From NCBI GenBank assembly GCA_905221605.1, contig CAJNDS010002220.1:215871-279870 (forward strand): a DNA stretch of 64,000 nt. The letters are read 5' to 3'. Positions 1 to 9,200 of this stretch are shown in pieces. Numbering within the stretch: the first letter of the stretch is position 1; each line of letters starts with the position of its first letter. A program made the translations under genes and the position numbers. The notes below the pieces were generated by a model that saw only the letters and a list, made by a program, of their open reading frames with translations, ran no database searches and was not told where the DNA came from. This stretch comes from Symbiodinium natans (taxonomy: Eukaryota; Sar; Dinophyceae; Suessiales; Symbiodiniaceae).

Positions 1-45
1 CGTAATGTCCACGTCAACCATAAACCCTCTTGATTGATTCAATGG

Positions 46-173
46 TGAGAAAGTCCATGTACACTCTTAGAGAGCATGTGCGACTGTCCCAACCTGTATC
101 GGCCCAGGCCTTGAGTCATGTGCGCAACGCAGGAACAAAGATTGCTGCCCTTTTGGAGTGTTCACACTCAACA
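46..173 (+). repeat. 5' LTR, 128 bp
   Basis: Starts TGAGAAAGTCC and ends CACTCAACA. I compared it base by base with 10378-10505 and found no difference. 128 bp is short for a copia LTR. The polyprotein frame is open through the LTR, with in-frame ATGs at 42 and 57, but these lie in or before the LTR and are unlikely to be the translated start. Confidence 0.95.
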
Positions 174-175
174 GT

Positions 176-189
176 TGGTAGCGGAGCGG
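176..189 (+). promoter_or_regulatory. Primer-binding site, initiator-Met-tRNA type
   Basis: TGGTAGCGGAGCGG lies 2 bp after the 5' LTR. It begins with the TGG complement of a tRNA CCA end. It differs from the common initiator-methionine PBS (TGGTAGCAGAG or TGGTATCAGAG) at only one to three bases, so the primer is probably the host initiator Met tRNA. The host tRNA itself is not in this window. Confidence 0.7.
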
Positions 190-215
190 TTCGGCACAGG
201 CCACCGCTCGACGCC

Positions 216-3200
216 ATGGACGCGGACCCATGGGCTGAGTATCTCGCTCGACGTGCCATGGAGACCCCGAACTTCGGGGGCGGCGGAGACGCAGGGCGTC
301 CGAGTGCAGGCTTCGATGCTTCTACGCGGACTGTGCGGCCTGGGGCCGTAGATCACAATTTTCCTGTGACTTCGTCTTGTGGAGTCAATGGTTTTGGTGC
401 TGCAGCATCTTCTTCACGCCCAGATTGGCTTGCCCAAGGCATGATGGCCGGTCAGTGGAATGCTGGGTCGTGGAACAACGGGGGCGGAATGGAACTTGGA
501 TGGCATGGCTACGGCAGAGATCATTCCTTCTTGGCAACAAACCCTACGTTGCCTCGACCACCGATAACTCCATCATTCGGTGGCAGCCCTCAGTGTTCTA
601 CTTCGTCGGCTCCATGGATGGCCAGTTCAATGGGATGCTGCGGTCCACCGTCGACTCCTTCTATGGCCACTTCCGGCGGCTGGGGCGGCCCGACATCTCC
701 GATGCCGAGATCTACTGCTTCGCCTACAGCATTCGCGCCGAATATGTCTTCAGTTGGCGGCAAGAGCTCTCCGATGCCGAGATCTTCGACGCCGCCTACT
801 ACATTTCCTTTTGCGTCAGCAACTCACGCGGGATACCCGGTGGAGTCCCCTGGCGTGGCGTCAGAGCAACCGCAAACGAGCCCAATACCACCTAGTCAAG
901 GTGCACCTGATGTTCCTGGAGCTGGTCAAAGATTCCTGAGCGCCACTGAGGCAGTGAGCAGTTTGGGGCCAAGACCAGTCCATGAGCAACGAAGTCAAAA
1001 AGTCCACAGTGCCTTCGAGGTTCTTGGAGTACCAGGACCCAATGGAAGTCAATCTCAAGCTCCTGACCCTTACGAGAAGTTCATTGCAGCGCTGTCTGGA
1101 GATCGCAAATCAATACCCACTTGGTCGGGCCAACCGAATACTCTTCGGACTTGGCTGAAGATGCTGGCCTACTGGGAGACGGACAACCCTGCCCCAAAGT
1201 CCAAATGGGGAATCAAGCTGTACCAATCGCTGAGTGAAGGCAGTGAAGCTCGACGTTTGGCGGATCAGTTCGAGCTGAAGGACGTCTTGAGTTCCAACGG
1301 GTACTCGCTCATCCTCAGCGCGTTGATGGAGAAGTACCGTCCGTATTTGGAGGTGGCGGTGCCTGCATCCATCGACAGGTTTTTCTACTCTGGAGAACGA
1401 CAGAAAGGTCAATCGTTCGCGTCGTACATCGCCCAGAAAGAGACCTCAAGGACCGAGATGGAAACGCACCTCCAAGAAAAAGTACCGGATAGGATAGCAG
1501 GGAGAGTACTGCTACGTCAAGCAGCACTCAGCGAATATCAACGAGAACTTCTGGCCCTTCGGGACTACAACACCCTGCTTCCCTTTGAGCAAGTCGCGGC
1601 ACTACTTCGTCCTCTGGACCGACCTGAACTCATTGCTCAAGCTGCTGGAGCGGAACTTGGCCAAGCCGCTTCGAAGCATTACCCAGTTCTGGTGAACCAC
1701 GATCATGATGAAGATGAAGTACGAGATGAGTCAAATGGGGAAGAGGACGAAGAGGCCGAGACCGAGCAGACGAACGAAGAGGAGTCAGAGGAGTTGGCGG
1801 AAGGCGAAGTGGTCTTCGAGGACAGAGAGTACCAAGAGGATGAGGCCCAGTACATCCAGGCATACCACAGCGCCTATGCCGACGTTCGAGCTCAGCTAAG
1901 AGATGCAAGGAAGCAGCGAGGGTTTGTGAAGCCAAGACCCCGAACACCGTCAACCAATGGTGGTGGCAGATCATCCGATCGTGGCTATCGTGGTCAACGA
2001 CGAGACGGACGCAGTCGTCCCAAAGGGGATAGCAGTCGTCACAACAAGTTTCGGTCCAACTCGAAGCCCAGGACGCCAAAATCCGACATGGTCAAGGGCA
2101 CAGCAGAAGACTTGGTGGCAAGAACCAGATGCTTCAACTGCCAGGAGCTTGGACACCTGGCACGGAATTGCCCGCTCAAAGGGGGAGGGAAAGGAGCACC
2201 TAAGCGCTCCTTCGTGGTGTGTCGCGGCAACGGGGACACCATCGCCACCTCCTTCTTCCACTACATGGTCAAGAAGCCGGAACACACGCCTTATGTTCGA
2301 ACACTTGCAGGAGTGCAAGTCAGAGGTTTTGAGGCTCTTGTCGACACTGCTGCAGAAGATGGAGTAATCGGAGATCGAGCCCTGCATAAGCTCACCAAGG
2401 AACTCCAGCGCTACAACTTGCGCCCGGTGGAAGTTGAGTCGGGCAACACGGCAAATCCCTGTGCCGGCATTGGCGGTGCAGCGATCGTGCTGCGAACCGT
2501 CGATGTTCCCACTGCCCTGGCAGGGCAACAAGGAGTGCTTCGCATGACTGTGTTGCAAGATTCCGATGCTTTTAGTACGCCACCTCTGTTGCCAATCTCT
2601 TACCTGGAAGCTGTTAGAGCGGTCATCGACTTGGAGTCGGGGATGATACGGCTGCCGTCGGGACTATCCTCGCCTATGACAAGGCTTCAATCAGGACATC
2701 GAGCAGTGGACATCCTGCAGTTCCACAAGCAGCCCTGGGAGCTTCCCAAGGAATACTTTGTCAACGGTCGTGATCCATTTCGCATAGACTCAACCACGTC
2801 ACAAACCTCCGTTGTGTTGCCCGCGATGCAGGTTGAAAACAGCACGTCCCTCACCAGCACGCCGGCATCAAACTGGGAACAGCATCCGACTTGGACTCAC
2901 GACGCTATCTTCGACTGTGCCTCGTGCTGGCACTCTGAGCCTAAGGTGCAAGTCTTCCTGCAAGTTCAACCGGGGGTTTTTCATCTTGTGCATGAGCTTT
3001 TGGGATGGCAACATCACCTTGTATGTCCAGAAGATCTTGGTTTGGATCGTGTGCGGCACCTCACTTCTGAGCGGCACACTCTTGCTGTACGTCCGGATTG
3101 TGAGCCCCAACACATCCGCGATTCCTGGATGAGCCCGTCGACAGCCCGACAACCTGTGCCACAGCCATACATCGGCCGCGTTTTCTTCCAGGAGCTGGAT

Positions 3201-6200
3201 GCGGCTACCGCAGTGGCACCGTGGGAGTCTGGCATGCCGCTGGAACCTCCTGACACCGATTCCACCAATGGACCTCGCAGCGCCTTTCAAAGTTCTCCCG
3301 GTGGTGGTTCTGCTGGTGGCTCGGCAATACTCGCGGGCACTGCGAGTGGCGGCTCTGGTCGTGCATGCTTGGATCAATCGCGGGGTATGAAGAACTCCAA
3401 CGCGGCCAAAGTCGAGCAATTCGCTCGAAGTCTGCTAGATGCCGAGGACTTCTCCGAGAAGAGCTTAATCCAGCTCTCCATGGAAATGAAGTCGGGACAG
3501 CCCAACAAAGTGCAAGGCGGCAAACAAGGTGTGTGCTTCGCGCTAGGTGCTTTTGTTCATGGAGGATTTGATGGACTCACCACGAACACCAAGAAGTACC
3601 CCAACTTGTGTCGATATATCAATAGGTGGTTGTTACACACTTTGGGATCTTGCGAACATGATGGTTGGTCTTCAGTCTTCATCGGAATCCAGACCTTGGC
3701 GAGACCTCACCGAGATTCGAACAACAGTCGTCGCTCGAGAAACGTGACAGTGACCGCCGGCAGGTTCGATGGTGGGCAGCTGTGGTTAGAGGGTGAAGAA
3801 GCTGAAGCAAGAACGGTTGAGAAGGTTCTACGAGGCCGGAAACTTCGGGGTTCGGTGGTGAACACGCGCATGATGCCGTACCTGTTTGATCCCAGACGCC
3901 GACACGCCTCAATGAGGTGGACGGGATACCGTGTGGCAATCACAGCATACACCACAAGAACGTATCAACAGTTGTCCCAAGACAGTCGAGAGTGTCTTCA
4001 GGCCCTGGAGTTCCCAACGCCCAAGCACGAGGTAGCCCTTCCTTGCAAGCATGTACACTTTGTTGGGGATTGCGATGATGTACCTTTGGATGCGACAGTC
4101 GAGTCAGAGTATGAGCAAGCATTCGACCAGGTGCTCTACACTGATTCTGCCCCCTCCGCAGCGGCTATGATCAAACGAATGCTGAAAGCAGCCTCCAAGT
4201 GGTTCTGTAGTGCCACCCCTCGACCTTCACGACCAGCACGGCATGGCCAGTCTTCGAGAACGAGCGCTCCGGATGGCCGAGGAAGAGAAGAAGGAGGAGG
4301 GGAGTTTGCCCCAGCGACGCATGGGATCTGTGAAGACAATGGCTGCGTGGAAGCGATTGACCACCGCAGTCATGGTGATGCTCGCAACGGCGCGGCAACA
4401 AACCTTGGTGGATCACTGGACCCGGCGCAGCTTGGAGGAGGAGAAGACCGTGACGGAGATCCAGAACCCCGACAAGAAGAAGAAGGACAAGGTCAAGCGT
4501 ACGGGCCCGGTGAGCCAGGCAATCGGCAATCCATTGGATCAGAGCAAAGCCCACAAGGAGTTCCCCAAGACTCGTCAGGAATGCAACCACCCCGCGGATG
4601 CATTAAGGTGCCGAGGGAACGCTTGGACAAAGTGGTGGACGTGCACACGGTGCGGTTCGAGATGGAATCGGCCGGAAGAGATTCAACCACGGATACAACC
4701 ACACCCGGAATCCTCCTCGAGCACGACAGCGGTGGTGGACGACAAGGCCGAGAAGATCACTACGCATCGGGGTCAAGAATATCCACGATACCTACCAGCA
4801 CCTCGTGGACGACTGGAACAAGGAGCACGAGAGGTGACAGTCAATCGCAAGGGAAAGGTGGAGGCCAATCGCCCGGCAGTGGATCTTCACGACCTACAAG
4901 TCCTGGAGCAGCGGTCCGAGAACCCGTCGCAGAGATCATCGAGCAAGCCCAAAGAAGCAAGTCGCGTCCCCAGCGGTCTGCGGGAGACGAGGCGAACCAA
5001 GACGCTTCCTCACGGCAACGGCCCGGAGATCTACGAGATGCACTCGGGGGACACTCGCTCGGATGTGGAGATGCACAACTACCCGAACGATGTGGAGCCC
5101 ACCGACGCTATCTAGTGGAAGGACAGCACATAGAGAAGAGTCGACATGGGGTCTTCAAGCAGTTCAAGAAGGATGCAGTCAAGCAAGGCATAGTGTTGAA
5201 GGCTTTCCTGGTGCTCTTCACTGTTGCTAATGGCCTGGATCTGTGTGGACTCGATGACCTTTGCGAAGGGAGTGGTGCTTCGAGAGGTTGCGGTCGATGG
5301 TGTCATGATCATCAGGAATGGGATTTTGGCGAGGAACCGACTTCTATGGCGTCTGTATGGTGCCAGCTCTTCCCTCAAGCGGTTCTGCAACAATGGCTTC
5401 CTGATCTTGAGGGCACCCATCAAACTTTGCTTCGAGAAGATCGCAAGCAACTCTCGCACTACCTCCAAAAGAAGCCTAAGGTCATGGAAGTGTACTCTCC
5501 ACCCAGAATGACACCGTGGGCCAAACAATATGGTTTCCAAGCGGCAGGAGCCTTAGACCTGGCCACTGGCTGGGACTTCAATCTACAGCATCATCGAGCC
5601 GAGGCGGTTCGATTGGTGGCTTCCCATCGCCCCGCGCTGGTCCTGCTATGTCCTCCATGCACCTTCGCGACGACGTTGCGATTCCTCACCAACTACAAGC
5701 GTGATCCAGATGTGGTGGACCGAGAAGAAGCCGAAGGACAACGTCACACCGACTTCGCGGTGAGACTGGCAATCATTCAACACGAGGCTGGCAGAGGGTT
5801 CTTGTTCGAGCACCCTCGACGAGCAAAGTCTTGGAGATCCAATTCATTGCGCGAACTGGCAGCTCTACGTGGAGTGATTCCAGTGGAGTTGGACATGTGC
5901 CGTTTTGGGCTCCAGACCAAGGACGGCGAGGCCGTGCTGAAGCCGACCCTAGTGCTTACCAACCTGGCGGGTGTGGCCAAAGCTCTACAACGACGGTGCA
6001 ATGGTCATCATCCAACACATCGACCTCTTCTTGGTGGCGGGCGAGCACGTGATGCGGCACGCTACACCGACGCTTTTGTGCAGGCCATCTTGCGTGGTTT
6101 GCGAGAGTCTCTTGTATGGAGACACTTTCCAGTGTTTCACATGCCGGATCAATGGCTCCGGCATTGGGGCAACTTACGGTGCCAACACTTCGTGCCCCGC

Positions 6201-9200
6201 TATACGTTGGCGCTTCCTCAAGAATGCCAACAATTTTCCGTGCAGGACCTCGAGTTCACCGGTCAGCGTGTCACCCACCAACACTTCGTCGACGGCCGCA
6301 GCGTCGTCATTCGTGACAACTGGAAGTTGGCCACGCCCTCTTTGCACAGTTCTGTGGCGTGGACCGGCTTCACCGAGTTCGAGGTCACTCCTACGGTCGT
6401 GCTCCCGGACAGCTATCGGAGCACAGCCTTGTGGGTGGCCAAATCAGCCGCCCACGACCTTCATGCTTTTGTCTCAGACGAGACCGACTTTCAAACCGAA
6501 TGGCTTCAGATGTTTCCGTCGCACAGAATTTTGGGGGATGGGCGTTCGGCAAGTTCGAGTCGCACGGTTCCCGACGAGGCTTTTGACTTCGACTTTGACA
6601 CCTTTGTGGATTCAGCAGATGTGGCGACGGAACCAGAAAGATTTCGGCGATCGCAGAAAGATGAAGGAGTACCTGCTATTGCTGGGGAGAAACAGGAACG
6701 TGGCGAAGATGAACGTTCCGCTCGCCGAGAACTGCGAGATCTACCTGTACGATCGAACTCCATTGGGAGGAGCATCCTAGCGCCGGATCTGCGTCGGGAA
6801 GTATACCGGATCCACCGCAATTTGGGACATCCTGAAAGAAAAGCGTTTTGTCGAGCCTTGAAGCACGCCGGATGTCGTGATGAGGTGTTGACGTACGTGA
6901 AGGAGGAATTTCAGTGTCCTATCTGCAAAGCCAAGCAACGACCGGCCAGCCATCGACCAGCGCACCTGGTTAGATCGATGCCGTTCAACGAAGTCATCGG
7001 CCTGGATCTAGTCTTCTACCAGAAGAAGATACTGTTGAACCAAATCTGCTGGGGAACCTCTTATCAGATCATCAGCATTGTGCCGGACAAAAGCACCGAG
7101 GAGGTGACGAAGGCCTTTGTTCGCGACTGGATAATGCACTTCGGGGTTCCTCGGCTAGTCGTCGTGGACCAGGGAGGCGAATTCGCCTCCGACTTCTTCT
7201 GCAATGTGGTAGGGGACGCTGGAGCCATTGTGCACTTCACTGATGCGAGGGCACCGTGGCAAAACTCCAGGACCGAGAAGGCAGGTGGAATCTTCAAACA
7301 GAAGTTGGAGAAGATATGTGAGGAGATGGTGGTCAAGTCCGACGCGGAGTTCCAGATCGCGGTGAGCGAGGCAGTGTTCGCACGAAACCGGATGACTGAC
7401 CGATCGGGCTATAGCCCGCAGCAGCGAGTGTTTGGAAACACCATGAGGTTGCCATCGTCACTGCTGACCGAGGACTACATCGATCGAGAGTTGCTGAGCC
7501 AGCCCCAGACGAACTACATGAAAAGGTCTATGGAAATCCGAGAGGCAGCAGCCAAAGCTTGGGTCACCGACCAGGATGATCAGGCAGTGAGGCGAGCAGC
7601 TCGTGCAGTCACGCGCACCATCGACAGCGTGGAATTGAAGCCCGGGGACGTGGTGTACATATGGAGGGATACCCCAAGCTACCGCGGATGGTCAGGGCCT
7701 GGACTGGTGGTGGCTCTGGCTTCCAATCATCGCTCTGTATGGGTTAGCGTGCGTGGATACCTCGTCAAAGCTTCTCGAGAACAAGTTCGCCTGGCAACCA
7801 GCGAAGAGAACATTGGCGTAGAGTTGGCAGAGATACTGTCGAATGAAATGTTGGAGAAGCTCAACAAGGCATCGGTCAAGCACTACAAGGACATCCAAGA
7901 GGAGGGTGGACCACTGGCCGCGGAAGCGGCCGAATTGCAAGACCTGGAGAAATCTACGACAAATCAGTCGACAGAGTCAGCGATTCCAACCACGTCGAAC
8001 CTTCAGGAGCCGGACACGGAGATAGAATACTCTCCGTCGATCGCCGATGCCGACATGCAGGTGGACGAGCCTTCACCAATGACCGGGCAGGAGGCGGACA
8101 ACAGACAGGCGGCTATAGATCCGGTTCCCCCACTGGAAGAAGGAGGGTCCACCCGAGCACCGTCAGTACCGTCTTCACGAAGGCCAAGCTCCCTGGGATC
8201 AGTCCGTGTAGATGAAGGATCATTTGGGACGATGAGATTTGGACCAGTACGGCAAAGCTCTTCAGCGGAGAACGCGGCTATGCCGTACCCATGGACTCAA
8301 CCAATGCCTTCGATGCCTACACCTCCTGGCAGATCCATGTACCTGGAAGTAGTGGACGACCCTCATCACCAAAAGGATGGCGCGAAGTACTGGCACGACA
8401 AGGTCCATGGTCGACGAGAACCAGTAGCAGTCAGGAAGAGCGAAGAATTTCCGGCTTACTTGGCGCAGGCGTTCTTCAGTCAGATGGACAGGAAGTTCTT
8501 CATCGTCAAGAAGAAGGAGTCGCCAGGCCAAGTGAATTTCTCCAAACTTAGAGAGCAAGAGAAGGTGGTTTTCCGGGCGGCGAGAGACAAGGAGATCAAG
8601 TCGCTCTTGGATTCGGGAGCCATCCGGATACTGTCAGTTCAAGAAAGCAGGGAATTTCGCCGAAAACATCCTGACCATGTATTGTCGTCCCGCTACGTTG
8701 ACAGGTGGAAGCCAACTGAAGCCTTCGCTGTACTCCCCGACGACTTCGATGCCAACCAACCTGGAGAACATCGGGAACAAGTGGCGGCGAAATCGCGGTG
8801 GTGTGTGGTAGGATGGCGAGATCCACACATCCACGAGATCGAACGGTCCGCACCTACACCATTGTCAAGTTCGATCTACCTCTTCTTGCAGTTGGCCGCG
8901 TCGCGAGGATGGGACGCGGTGGTGAAGGACGCCAAGACGGCTTTCCTGCAGGCTAAACCAACGACGAGGAGACAGAAGTTGGCCTGCACCATGCCTCCGG
9001 ACGAGTGTTTTCCCGGGTATGACCCAGAACAGCTCATCATCCTGGAGACCGAGGTCTACGGCTTAGTCAGCGGACCTTCGTGGTGGAGACGTTCATTGCT
9101 GGACATCCTGGTTAAGGAATTGCGGTGCCGGATTTCTGCCTTCGACAAGTGTGTGCTCACCCTTGACGCCAACGAGGAGGACAGCGACCAAGAGAAGACC

